A stretch of 64,000 nucleotides of DNA from Amycolatopsis rubida (GTDB taxonomy: Bacteria > Actinomycetota > Actinomycetes > Mycobacteriales > Pseudonocardiaceae), in contig NZ_FOWC01000008.1 in assembly GCF_900115345.1 (NCBI RefSeq), forward strand, positions 1-64,000, in the 5' to 3' direction. A program made the position numbers and the translations under genes. The notes below the pieces were generated by a model that saw nothing but the letters and a program-made list of their open reading frames with translations, did no database searches and was not told the origin of the DNA. Shown here piece after piece: positions 43,929 through 52,303 of the stretch (the stretch's first letter is position 1; each line of letters opens with the position of its first letter).

Positions 43929-44623
43929 CGCGCGTCCTTTCGTTCGGGGCCGCCGGTGCGCGGCCGGAAGGGGCAGGTCCAGTCCGCCGAGATCGCGCGG
44001 CCGGAGTACTGCCCGGCTTCGGACCGCTCGCCGAAGTCCGAGAGATTGGGGTTGATCGATCCCTGGAGCGCCATTTCCCGCGTCCGCACCTCGTTCCGGA
44101 TGCGTCCGTAGATCCCGCGCTCGCGCAGCCGCTCGAACTGCACGTGCGAGTTGAAGACGAGCGTGGGATGGCTGAACTGACGGGTGATGCGCGACGAATT
44201 CGCGTGCAATCCGACGACGAAGAAGGCTTGTTCGGCGATGCTGAACGCGAAGCGGTCGGACGCCGGGTCGGGATCGGCGAAATCCGCCCAGGCGAAACGG
44301 CCGGCGTCCCGGTCGTGCAGCCCTTGCAGCTGGTGCCACACCAGCGTTTCGAATCCGGTCTCGTCGAGGCCGAAAGGTCCTTCGAAGGTGGCGATGAACG
44401 TCGCGAGCAACTCGTGGATGTCGTCGCGGCGCAGCGCGAAATCAGTGACCGCCCCGGACAGTTCGCCGGTTGTCTCCGGCGTGCCCATCGGCCCGAAATG
44501 GCGGTGCACCACGCTTTCGCGCAGCCACGCCGTTTTCGCCGCCACGCAGGAGAACGTGTCGCCAAGGAGTTTCACTCCGAGCGCCGCGCCGATCTCCTCG
44601 GGATTGCTTCCCCCGGTTGTCAT
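43925..44623 (-). CDS. YqcI/YcgG family heme N-hydroxylase (GntA-like)
   Basis: A 232-aa protein of the YqcI/YcgG family. Diagnostic segments are GRFAWADFADPDPASDRFAF, AFFVVGLHANSSRITRQFSHPTLVFNSHVQFE, REMALQGSINPNLSDFG and the final SADWTCPF. Characterised relatives such as GntA of guanitoxin biosynthesis are heme-dependent enzymes that hydroxylate a guanidine nitrogen. The function fits the amidinotransferase two genes on, which would make a guanidine. The ATG at 44623 follows the stand-alone A domain gene by 123 bases. Substrate identity (free arginine, another guanidine, or a carrier-bound form) is open. Confidence 0.85.
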   Translation of the reverse strand: MTTGGSNPEEIGAALGVKLLGDTFSCVAAKTAWLRESVVHRHFGPMGTPETTGELSGAVTDFALRRDDIHELLATFIATFEGPFGLDETGFETLVWHQLQGLHDRDAGRFAWADFADPDPASDRFAFSIAEQAFFVVGLHANSSRITRQFSHPTLVFNSHVQFERLRERGIYGRIRNEVRTREMALQGSINPNLSDFGERSEAGQYSGRAISADWTCPFRPRTGGPERKDAR

Positions 44624-44746
44624 GGTGTTGTCACTCCCCGGTCCGTCTGATGCGGTCGCGCAGGGCACTGGCCGACGGATTTCCCGTGCTCGCGCTGGCA
44701 GGACTTCGGATGCTGGGTATCGGAGGCGGAACGGTCATCCGGCCGG

Positions 44747-46282
44747 TCAGCCGCCCCCGTACACGAGATCGGCGACCGGGACCTCGGCGAGCGCGGCGCG
44801 GTCGACCTTTCCCGGCCGGTTGAGCGGCAGTTCGTCCAGCCACACGTAGAACCGCGGGACCATGTGGCCGGGCAGCCGTTCGCGCAGCCGCCGCGCCAGC
44901 TCCTCGTCGGCGGACGGCGTGCCCGCCAGGAAGGCGACGACGGCCGTGCCGCCCGGAGCGTCCTCGCGCACCAGCATCACGGCGTCGGCGACGCCGGGGC
45001 ACTGGAGCAGGGCGTGCTCCACCTCGCCGGTCTCCACCCGGAAACCGTTGATCTTCACCTGGTCGTCGATCCGGCCGTGGAAAACGAGATCCCCGTCCGG
45101 CTGCCGGACGACCCGGTCCCCGGTCGCGTACATCCGCTCGCCGGGGGCGGGGGAGTACGGGTCGGGCAGGAACGCCCGCGCCGTCCGGGCGGGCAGGCCG
45201 AGGTATCCCCGGGCGAGCGCCGGGCCGGCGAGGAACAGCTGGCCGACCTCGCCGGCCGGGACCTGGCGCAGTTCCTCGTCGAGCACGTAGGTGCGCACGT
45301 TCCGGATCGCCTTGCCGATCGGCGCCCGTTGCGGCGTCGAGGAAAGGCACCGGTACCAGGTGACGGCGACCGAGGCTTCGGTAGGGCCGTAACAGTTCTG
45401 CACGACCATCGAGCCCGCGGCGTCCGCGAGGCCGCGGCCGTCCAGCTGCGAACTCCCGGCCGCGACGAGCCGCACCCCGGCTTTGGCCAGGCGCGGGAGG
45501 AGGGATTCGCCGTACGGTCCGACCATGGCCGCCGGGATGTCCAGCACCGTGGCGCCGAGCGTGCGGGCTTCGTGCACGATCCGGGTCGCCGGCAGCTCGC
45601 CCTGTCTCGGGACCGCGACGGCGGCTCCGCAGCACAGGGCCATCAGGCAGTCCTGCATCGTGATGTCGACAGTGGCCGGGGACGTCCACAGGACGGCGTC
45701 GTCCGGGCGGATCAGGTCCAGGTCGTCGCGGCTGGCCAGAATGAGGTTGACGATGCCTTCGTGCGGGACGCCCACCACTTTCGGGCGGCCGGTCGAGCCG
45801 GACGTCGTGATCGCGTACGCCAGGTCCTGCGGCGCCGGGGCGGGCAGGCCCTCGCCCGTCTCGGGTTCGTCCTGGAGCGTGGGGTCGTCGAGCAGCTGCA
45901 CGCCCGGGAGCCGGTCGTCGGGGGAGAGGGCCAGCGTCAGCTCGCACCCGACGTCCCGGAGCACCTCCCGGTTGCGGGCGGGCGGATCGTCGGGGTCCAG
46001 CGGCAGGCATCCCGCGCCGGACCGCATCGTCGCCACGATGCCGATCAAGGCGGCGGCGCCACGCGGGATCGGCATCCCGACGATTGTGTCCGGGCCCGCT
46101 CCGAGGCGGCTGAGCCGATGCGCCAGCCGGGCCGTTTCGCGGCCGAACTCGGCGTAGGTCCACGAACGTGCGGCGGTCCGCACGGCCGTGGCGTCCGGGC
46201 GGGTCCGGACCTGGTGCTCGAACAGTTCGCACACCGTCCGGGGACCGGGCAGGTCCGCTCGGGTCTGACGGGAATCGTCCAT
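44747..46282 (-). CDS. Stand-alone NRPS adenylation domain
   Basis: A 511-aa amino-acid-activating enzyme without carrier domain. Core motifs are visible: ITTSGSTGRPKVVG (A3), NCYGPTEASVAV (A5), YATGDRVVR (A7), GRIDDQVKINGFRVETGEVE (A8) and LNRPGKVDR (A10, catalytic Lys). Using the spacing of the PheA structure I read the pocket tentatively as D-I-Q-D-V-A-C-V-A-K, with Asp235 kept, so an alpha-amino acid is likely. I cannot match the code to a known residue. It must load a carrier in trans, either the free ACP at 50459 or an NRPS T domain. It lies six bases after mbtH. Confidence 0.88.
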   Translation of the reverse strand: MDDSRQTRADLPGPRTVCELFEHQVRTRPDATAVRTAARSWTYAEFGRETARLAHRLSRLGAGPDTIVGMPIPRGAAALIGIVATMRSGAGCLPLDPDDPPARNREVLRDVGCELTLALSPDDRLPGVQLLDDPTLQDEPETGEGLPAPAPQDLAYAITTSGSTGRPKVVGVPHEGIVNLILASRDDLDLIRPDDAVLWTSPATVDITMQDCLMALCCGAAVAVPRQGELPATRIVHEARTLGATVLDIPAAMVGPYGESLLPRLAKAGVRLVAAGSSQLDGRGLADAAGSMVVQNCYGPTEASVAVTWYRCLSSTPQRAPIGKAIRNVRTYVLDEELRQVPAGEVGQLFLAGPALARGYLGLPARTARAFLPDPYSPAPGERMYATGDRVVRQPDGDLVFHGRIDDQVKINGFRVETGEVEHALLQCPGVADAVMLVREDAPGGTAVVAFLAGTPSADEELARRLRERLPGHMVPRFYVWLDELPLNRPGKVDRAALAEVPVADLVYGGG

Positions 46283-46288
46283 GGCGCG

Positions 46289-46507
46289 CTAACTCCTCGG
46301 TGCGGTTTCCGCCGCCGCGGCCCGGCGAAGGCTCAGCGGCCGCAGGTCGGTCCAGATCTCGTCGATGAGGGCGAGACAGTCCTCTGCGGACCCGGTCCGG
46401 CCCTCGGCCCGCCAGCCGGCCGGAAGATCCCGCCCGGACGGCCAGATCGAGTACTGCTCCTCGTCGTTGACCACGACGCGGAACTCGCGCTGCGTGTCGT
46501 CGAACAT
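46289..46507 (-). CDS. MbtH-like protein
   Basis: A 72-aa chaperone of adenylation domains with the signature FRVVVNDEEQYSIWP, DLPAGW and the C-terminal CLALIDEIWTDLRP. It sits between the C-A-T protein and the stand-alone A domain and probably supports one or both. The ATG at 46507 is fixed by family length. Confidence 0.95.
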   Translation of the reverse strand: MFDDTQREFRVVVNDEEQYSIWPSGRDLPAGWRAEGRTGSAEDCLALIDEIWTDLRPLSLRRAAAAETAPRS

Positions 46508-46541
46508 GCGGTGCCTGCTCTCCTTGTCCGTCAGTGGTCTG

Positions 46542-49500
46542 TCAGTCCTTGCCGAGCACCCATGCGACGGCTTCGGGAAGCGCTGCTTCCCAAGCGGCAT
46601 AGGTGTGGCCTCCGTCGCCGTATTCGTCGCGGACGGCGTGGCCCTGTCCGCTCAGCTCTGCGGCGACCTTCTTGGTCGCCTCCAGCAGGCTGAGCCCGTC
46701 GTCGAGCTCGATGCCGGCTTCCTCCTGGCCGGCGGCGAGGAAGAGCCGGGCCGGACGGGAGGCGCCGCCGTCCGGGCGGGGAGTGAGTTCGTAATCGGTG
46801 AAGGGGCCCGAAATGCCGACGGCGCCGTCGAAACAGTCCGGCCGGCGCAGGGCGGCCCGGACGGCGGCGATGGCGCCGAGACTCGCGCCGAGCGCGGTGA
46901 CCCGTTCTCCCCGCCACCGATCGCCGAGCCAGTCGCGCAGGCGCGGCACCAGATCGTCGGCGAGCACGTCGACGTACGCGTCGTCGAGCAGTTCCGCCCG
47001 GCGGCCCGACCAGTCGGCGGAGCTCAGGAAAATCGCCGCGGTCGGCGGGATGCGCCCGGCGAGGGCGAGCCGGTCGAGGATCGCCGGGAACCGCATGACG
47101 TCCACGAATTCCGAGCCGTCGAGCACCACCAGGGCTCGGGTCACCGGGGCGGCCGGATCCGCCGCGGACACGAACAGGTCCACCCGGCGGCTCCCGCCGA
47201 GGGCTTGGTGGTGCCAGGTCTGCCGTTCCAGCCGATGTTCTCGCGAAGCGGCGCCGAGATCGGGCGCGCTCTCGCCCGACAACGCCCGCGCGTACGACGC
47301 GGGCGTGCGGTGGTCGAGCATGAGCCGGAGCGAGACCTCGCGCCCGAGCAGCTGCCGGATCGCCGCGGTCGCTCTGGGCACGAGCAAGGAATGGCCGCCG
47401 TGCTCGAAAAAGTCGCCCGCGGCGGGCACCGGGTGGCCGAGCACTGCCGACCAAGCCTCCGCGATCCGGGCTTCAAGACCGGTCTCGGGTGGCGCTGCCT
47501 CGGCGGGGCCGGACGGTCCCAGCGGGATCGCGGCGAGTGCGGCCCGGTCGGTCTTGTTGTTGGCGGTCAACGGAATTCGGGGGACCTCGACGATGTGGTC
47601 GGGAACCATGTACGCGGGCAAGGACTCGCGGAGCTGTCGGCGCAGTGCGTCCCGGTCGACCTCGCCGGAGGCCACGACGTAGGCCGCCAGGCACGGACCG
47701 GTCTCCCGTTCCGCGCGCAGCACGATCGCCGAGGAGACGCCGGGACTGCGCAGCAGCGCGTGCTCGATCTCGCTCGTCTCGATCCGGAAACCGCGGATCT
47801 TCACCTGGCGGTCCGTGCGCCCGAGGAAGTCGATCTCGCCGTCGGCCAGGTACCGGCCCGCGTCCCCGGTGCGGTACATGCGCGATCCCGGCGGCCCGTG
47901 CGGATCGGGGACGAACTTCTCGGCGGTCAGCCCCGGACGGCCGAGGTAGCCGCGCGCGAGCCCGTCGCCTGCCAGGCAGATCTCGCCCGGCATCCCGACC
48001 GGGCAGTGGCCGAGGTTCCGGTCGAGGACGTAGGCCCGGGTGTGCGGGACGGCGTGGCCGACGGGCACCCGGCCGGTCCCGGGGCGACCCTCGAACACGG
48101 TGGCCAGCACGGTGCTTTCGGTCGGCCCGTACGAGGCGGTCACCCGGCAGCCGGGAAGCAGGTCGAGGGCCGCGGCGAAGCTCTTCGGGTTGACGACGTC
48201 CCCGCCGACGACGAGCTGGCGCACTCCGGCCAGCGTCTGGATTCCGCGCTCCACCAGGAGATCGAGCTGCGGGGAGACCAGTTTCAGGGTCGTGACGCCG
48301 TGGTCGCGCACGAGCGCTTCGAGGTCCTCCTGCAGCGTTCCGGTGTCCGCCACCACGACGCACCCGCCGTTCGCCAGCGCGGTCCACTCGAGCACGGCGA
48401 CGTCGAAGGTCAGCGGACCGGCTTGGAGGAACGTCGTGCCGGGGCCGGTCTCGAGGTAGCGCGGGGCTCCCGCGACCAGCCTGCTCAGCCCTCGGTGGGG
48501 GATCGCGACCGATTTGGGCGTCCCGGTGGAACCCGACGTGGAAATCAGGTAAGCCAGGTTGGCCGGCCGCGCGGCCAGGGGGAGATCCCCGGTCTCGGCG
48601 CCGGTCAGATCGGGTGTGCCGCGGCCGAATTCGAGCACTGGCCCGGTGTCCGCCGGAAGCGCGGTGTGCAACGACGGGCTGACCACCGTGAGGACCGCGC
48701 CGGAGTCCTCCAGCAGGAAACGCAGCCGCTCGGCGGGAAAACCCGGGTCCAGCGGCAGATAAGCGCCGCCGCACTTGGCGATCGCGAGCAGAACCACGTA
48801 GCGCTCGACGCTGTGCTCAAGGCACACGCCGACGATCCGCTCCGGCCCGGCGCCGAGGGTGCTCAGGTGCCGGGCCAGCTGGTTCGCCCGCTCGTTCAGC
48901 TCCCGGTAGGAGAGCGTTCCGTCGGCTCCGGTCACCGCGGGGGCCTCGCCCCGGGAAGCGGCCTGTGCCTGGAAAAGCTCGACGACGGTGGCTTCCGGGG
49001 CGGGGCTCGGGTCGTTGCGGCTGTGCAGGAGCTGGAGTTCCCGCGCCGAAACCAGGGCGAAGTCGCGCAGCGGGCGCTCGGGTTCGGCCACCGCCTGCTC
49101 GATCAGCCGGACGTACCGGGCGGTCATCGCCTCGATCGGGGCCCGGTCGAACAAGTCCTGGCGGTACAGGAAGGTGACCTCGATGCCGCCGTCGGCAGGC
49201 AGCGTGGTGACCGAGAGGTCGAACCGGGCGGTCGTGGGCAATTCGGGACGCCACAGGGAAAGCGCGCCGTCCGACTCCGTCAGGTCCACCCGGTCGCCCG
49301 CGTGGTTCAGCACCGCGTCGAACACCGGGTTGCGCTGGGACCGCGCCCCGTCTCCCGCCGCGCCCGCGATCTGCTCGAAGGGCGCGTCCTGGTGCGCGTC
49401 CGCGGCCATCCACGCGTCGCGGGCGCGGACGATGAGGTCGCGGAAGGTCAGGTCCGGCCCGTCCAGCCGGATCCGGACCGGCACCGTGTTGATGAAGAAT

Positions 49501-50393
49501 CCGACCAGATCCTGCAGATCGGGATGCGGACGGTCGGAGACGATCGCGCCGAGGACGACGTCGTCCGAACCGGTGTAGGCGCTCATCGTCGCCGCGAGCG
49601 CGGCCAGCACCACGATGAACGGGGTGGCGCGGGCTCGCCAGGCCAGGTCCGCCAGCGCGGAGGCGGTCTCCTCGGACAGGCGGGCGACGACGGTGTCGCC
49701 CGCCCCGTCCGCGGCCGCCGGACGCGGCCGGTCCAGCGGAAGCTCCGGCCGTTCGTGGCCGGCCAAGGCGTCCCGCCACCAGCCGAGCAGCTGCGCGAGC
49801 CGCTCCTCGGTGCGGAATTTCCGTTGCCAGGCGGCGTAATCGCCGTACTGGACCGGCAGTTCCGGCAGCCGCGCGGGCCGGTCCTCCACCGCGGCCGCGT
49901 ACAGCTCGGCCAGGTCGCGCGACAGCACGTCCATCGACGCGCGGTCGGTGACGATGTGGTGCATGACCATGCACAGCCGCGGGCCGTCGTCGAATTCGGC
50001 GGCGATCACCCGGAACAGCGGCGGCCGCGCGAGGTCGAACGGCCGGGCGGCGGCGTCGTCGAGAGCCGCGCGCCAGTCCCGGCCCGCCCAGTCGACCGGG
50101 ACGGCGACCTCGTCGAGGACCTCCAGGACGACCGTTCCGTCCGGACGCGGGGCGAACCTCGTCCGGAGCAGCTCGTGCCTGCGGACGAGCCCGGCGAGGG
50201 CCGAGCCGAGCGCCGCGGGCTCCAGGCACTGGGGGAACTTCCAGCCCTCCAGGATGTGGTACTGCCCGTTCGCGGAATCCAGCTGGTGGACCCACCAGAG
50301 CCGCTCCTGTCCCGCGGCGGGCGGGCGCCCGCCCGCCGCGGGCTCGCGGACCAGCGGGAACGGATTCGCCGGCCGCCGCTCTCGTCGAGGCAT
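46542..50393 (-). CDS. NRPS: condensation-adenylation-carrier with C-terminal Fes-like esterase
   Basis: A 1283-aa module. The condensation domain occupies about 25-450, with HHIVTD at 145-150. The adenylation domain runs about 465-955, with STSGSTGTPKS, ASYGPTES, YRTGD, and Lys947 in LTANNKTDR where N replaces the usual G. The carrier domain is about 970-1040, with Ser1002 in FFEHGGHSLL. The last 230 residues resemble enterochelin esterase (Fes) catalytic domains: GASLG with Ser1171, and GGHTY with His1263. There is no ordinary thioesterase domain. The pocket reads tentatively D-V-L-L-V-G-S-V-L-K. The esterase could release or cyclise the chain. An earlier aminoacyl chain must come from the A-T protein. 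Confidence 0.9.
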   Translation of the reverse strand: MPRRERRPANPFPLVREPAAGGRPPAAGQERLWWVHQLDSANGQYHILEGWKFPQCLEPAALGSALAGLVRRHELLRTRFAPRPDGTVVLEVLDEVAVPVDWAGRDWRAALDDAAARPFDLARPPLFRVIAAEFDDGPRLCMVMHHIVTDRASMDVLSRDLAELYAAAVEDRPARLPELPVQYGDYAAWQRKFRTEERLAQLLGWWRDALAGHERPELPLDRPRPAAADGAGDTVVARLSEETASALADLAWRARATPFIVVLAALAATMSAYTGSDDVVLGAIVSDRPHPDLQDLVGFFINTVPVRIRLDGPDLTFRDLIVRARDAWMAADAHQDAPFEQIAGAAGDGARSQRNPVFDAVLNHAGDRVDLTESDGALSLWRPELPTTARFDLSVTTLPADGGIEVTFLYRQDLFDRAPIEAMTARYVRLIEQAVAEPERPLRDFALVSARELQLLHSRNDPSPAPEATVVELFQAQAASRGEAPAVTGADGTLSYRELNERANQLARHLSTLGAGPERIVGVCLEHSVERYVVLLAIAKCGGAYLPLDPGFPAERLRFLLEDSGAVLTVVSPSLHTALPADTGPVLEFGRGTPDLTGAETGDLPLAARPANLAYLISTSGSTGTPKSVAIPHRGLSRLVAGAPRYLETGPGTTFLQAGPLTFDVAVLEWTALANGGCVVVADTGTLQEDLEALVRDHGVTTLKLVSPQLDLLVERGIQTLAGVRQLVVGGDVVNPKSFAAALDLLPGCRVTASYGPTESTVLATVFEGRPGTGRVPVGHAVPHTRAYVLDRNLGHCPVGMPGEICLAGDGLARGYLGRPGLTAEKFVPDPHGPPGSRMYRTGDAGRYLADGEIDFLGRTDRQVKIRGFRIETSEIEHALLRSPGVSSAIVLRAERETGPCLAAYVVASGEVDRDALRRQLRESLPAYMVPDHIVEVPRIPLTANNKTDRAALAAIPLGPSGPAEAAPPETGLEARIAEAWSAVLGHPVPAAGDFFEHGGHSLLVPRATAAIRQLLGREVSLRLMLDHRTPASYARALSGESAPDLGAASREHRLERQTWHHQALGGSRRVDLFVSAADPAAPVTRALVVLDGSEFVDVMRFPAILDRLALAGRIPPTAAIFLSSADWSGRRAELLDDAYVDVLADDLVPRLRDWLGDRWRGERVTALGASLGAIAAVRAALRRPDCFDGAVGISGPFTDYELTPRPDGGASRPARLFLAAGQEEAGIELDDGLSLLEATKKVAAELSGQGHAVRDEYGDGGHTYAAWEAALPEAVAWVLGKD

Positions 50394-50458
50394 GATGACG
50401 CTGGGCTCCTCTCGAGGTTTCGATGAATGCGCCGCGAACCGGCGCTGCGAGGCGGCGG

Positions 50459-50743
50459 TCAGGTCCGCGCGCGCGTCTCTTCGCCGGGGACGCCCAGCTG
50501 GACCGACTCGACCGCGGCGACGATGCCGTCCACCGAAGCGAAGGTTTCGGCGTTGAGCCGGTCGGCGGGCAGTTCGACGTCCAAGGCGTCCTCGATCTCC
50601 AGCATCAAGCCCATGCAGGTGAGCGAGGTCATGCCCAGGTTCCAGAGGTCTTCGCCGGGGCGCAGTTCGCGATGGCCGAGGTTGAGGTGTTTCGCGGCCA
50701 GCGTCGCGACGAGGTCCCGGGCGGACTCCCGCGGCGCGCTCAT
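50459..50743 (-). CDS. Free acyl carrier protein
   Basis: A 94-aa carrier protein with the phosphopantetheine site LGMTSLTCMG (Ser40) in EDLWNLGMTSL and a following LMLEIEDALDVELP helix. The sequence around the serine is closer to discrete ACPs that carry an amino acid or small unit than to fused T domains. Its start overlaps the FAD oxidase stop by four bases, suggesting that the bound unit is the oxidase's substrate. Confidence 0.88.
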   Translation of the reverse strand: MSAPRESARDLVATLAAKHLNLGHRELRPGEDLWNLGMTSLTCMGLMLEIEDALDVELPADRLNAETFASVDGIVAAVESVQLGVPGEETRART

Positions 50744-52251
50744 CGCGCTGCTCCGGCCGTGCTGCCGACCGAAGCCAAGTCGGCGGCGCTGCCGCGCAGG
50801 CGGTTCAGGTAGCGGGCGATCCGCCGCCCGCCGACGAGGCTGCCCTCGGCGTACCAGAGCACGTCGGGGCCGAACGCGTAGTCGGTGCCGAAGTGCTCGA
50901 AGGCCTCCCGGCCCCGGGTCCGGTAGTAGGCCGCCAGCTGCGTGGTCGTCATCTGCGGCGCGGCCTCCGCACCGGTCTCGAACCAGGCGGCGAGGCTGTG
51001 CACCACGTATTCCTCGATGGCTTCCTCGACCGTCCTGACCTGGATCGGGCGGCGCACCGGGTTGAACATCGAGTCGATGAGCCCCGGCTGGCCCTGCAGC
51101 TCGTTCGCGACGTGGTCCGCCAGCAGCGGCGCGCAGTGGAAACCGTCGCGGTAGGTGCCGGTCATCAGGTAGAGGCCGGGCAGCGGAAGCCAGCCGATCA
51201 TCGGGAAGCCGTCGAAGGTCACCGGGCGGTTCCCGCTGAGCCAGCCCACGACCTCGTGCCGCGCGATCTGCTCGTCCAGCTGCTGCATCGCGTACTGGGC
51301 GAGGTAGCGCGCGTCGCCGACCCAGGTGACGCTGGAAATGTCGTCGACGAGACGGTTGGTCGCGCCGAGGTATTCGCGGCCGTTTCCGGCGGGCACGACG
51401 TGCAGGCCGCACGCGAAGCCGCGGTTCGGGGTCCGCACCACGCTGCGGAACGGCTCGCCGCCGGTGCGCTTCGCGAGCATCGCGAAGCCGAGGCCCGCGA
51501 TCATGGGGATGAGTTCGAGGTCCTCGGCCGCGGTGCGCACCAGGCCCTCGCTGCTCGCCCCGGTCGCGACGACCACGGTCCCCGCCTCGATGACGTGGCC
51601 GTCGGCGAGCTCGACCCCGGTCACCGCTTCGCCGTCCTTGACCAGCCTGCGCACGATCGCGTCGACGCGGGTCGCGCCGATCTCGTCGAGGCGCGCCTCA
51701 AGGGCGGCGAGCACGCCGCGGGCGTCCACGGCTCCCTCGCCCGGCACGTGGATGGAGCGCAGCGACCGGGCGTCGGTCCGCGGCTTGAAGCCCGGGATCT
51801 GCTTCGGGTCGATCTCCGACCACGGCTTGCCGTACTCGTCGAGCGCCTTGATCATCGCGTCGAAGTTGATCGTGTCCAGCTCCGCGCCGATGGCGTTGAG
51901 GACCACGTGCGATTCGGTGGCGGTCTGCAGCGGGGACCCCGTCGTGGAGTAGGGCTCGAGCCTGCTGAGCACGTCCGGCCAGCGCTCGTGCGCTCGCAGG
52001 CCGATTTCGAACCTCGTCCGCGAGGCGTGGGTCCGCAGCGAGTCCGCGGTCACCTCGCCGAAGCAGCCGAGCATGGCGCCTGCGGCCTTGCTCGCCCCGG
52101 CGTCGCGGTCGTCCGGGCCGACCACGACGACGGAGCCGGCTTTGCGCTCGATCAGCTCCTCGGCGAGGAACAGGCCGAGCGCTCCGTTGCCGACGATGAC
52201 GACGTCGGCCTGTTTCGGCGTTTCCGGGTTGGCAGAGTTCGGGCGTTGCAT
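50740..52251 (-). CDS. FAD-dependent amine/D-amino-acid oxidase family protein
   Basis: A 503-aa flavoprotein of the DAO/glycine oxidase fold. The ADVVIVGNGALGLFLAEELIER dinucleotide motif is followed by ASKAAGAMLG, TVVVATGASSEGLV, and a C-terminal substrate region NRPVTFDGFPMIGWLPLPGLYLMTGTYRDGFHCAPLLAD. A further 110-residue C-terminal extension without a clear family follows. It would oxidise a C-N bond to an imine, possibly on an ACP-bound amino acid because of the overlap with the ACP gene. It starts 52 bases after the A-T gene. Confidence 0.82.
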   Translation of the reverse strand: MQRPNSANPETPKQADVVIVGNGALGLFLAEELIERKAGSVVVVGPDDRDAGASKAAGAMLGCFGEVTADSLRTHASRTRFEIGLRAHERWPDVLSRLEPYSTTGSPLQTATESHVVLNAIGAELDTINFDAMIKALDEYGKPWSEIDPKQIPGFKPRTDARSLRSIHVPGEGAVDARGVLAALEARLDEIGATRVDAIVRRLVKDGEAVTGVELADGHVIEAGTVVVATGASSEGLVRTAAEDLELIPMIAGLGFAMLAKRTGGEPFRSVVRTPNRGFACGLHVVPAGNGREYLGATNRLVDDISSVTWVGDARYLAQYAMQQLDEQIARHEVVGWLSGNRPVTFDGFPMIGWLPLPGLYLMTGTYRDGFHCAPLLADHVANELQGQPGLIDSMFNPVRRPIQVRTVEEAIEEYVVHSLAAWFETGAEAAPQMTTTQLAAYYRTRGREAFEHFGTDYAFGPDVLWYAEGSLVGGRRIARYLNRLRGSAADLASVGSTAGAAR

Positions 52252-52303
52252 CGTTCCTCCGTGTGTTCCAGTGGGATTCAGCTGGCGCGGTCGCGGGCCG
52301 GTG

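Noticed and set aside
46365..50426. 1353-codon plus-strand frame opposite the NRPS
   Set aside because: The minus strand carries all NRPS core motifs in order; the plus-strand reading has none.
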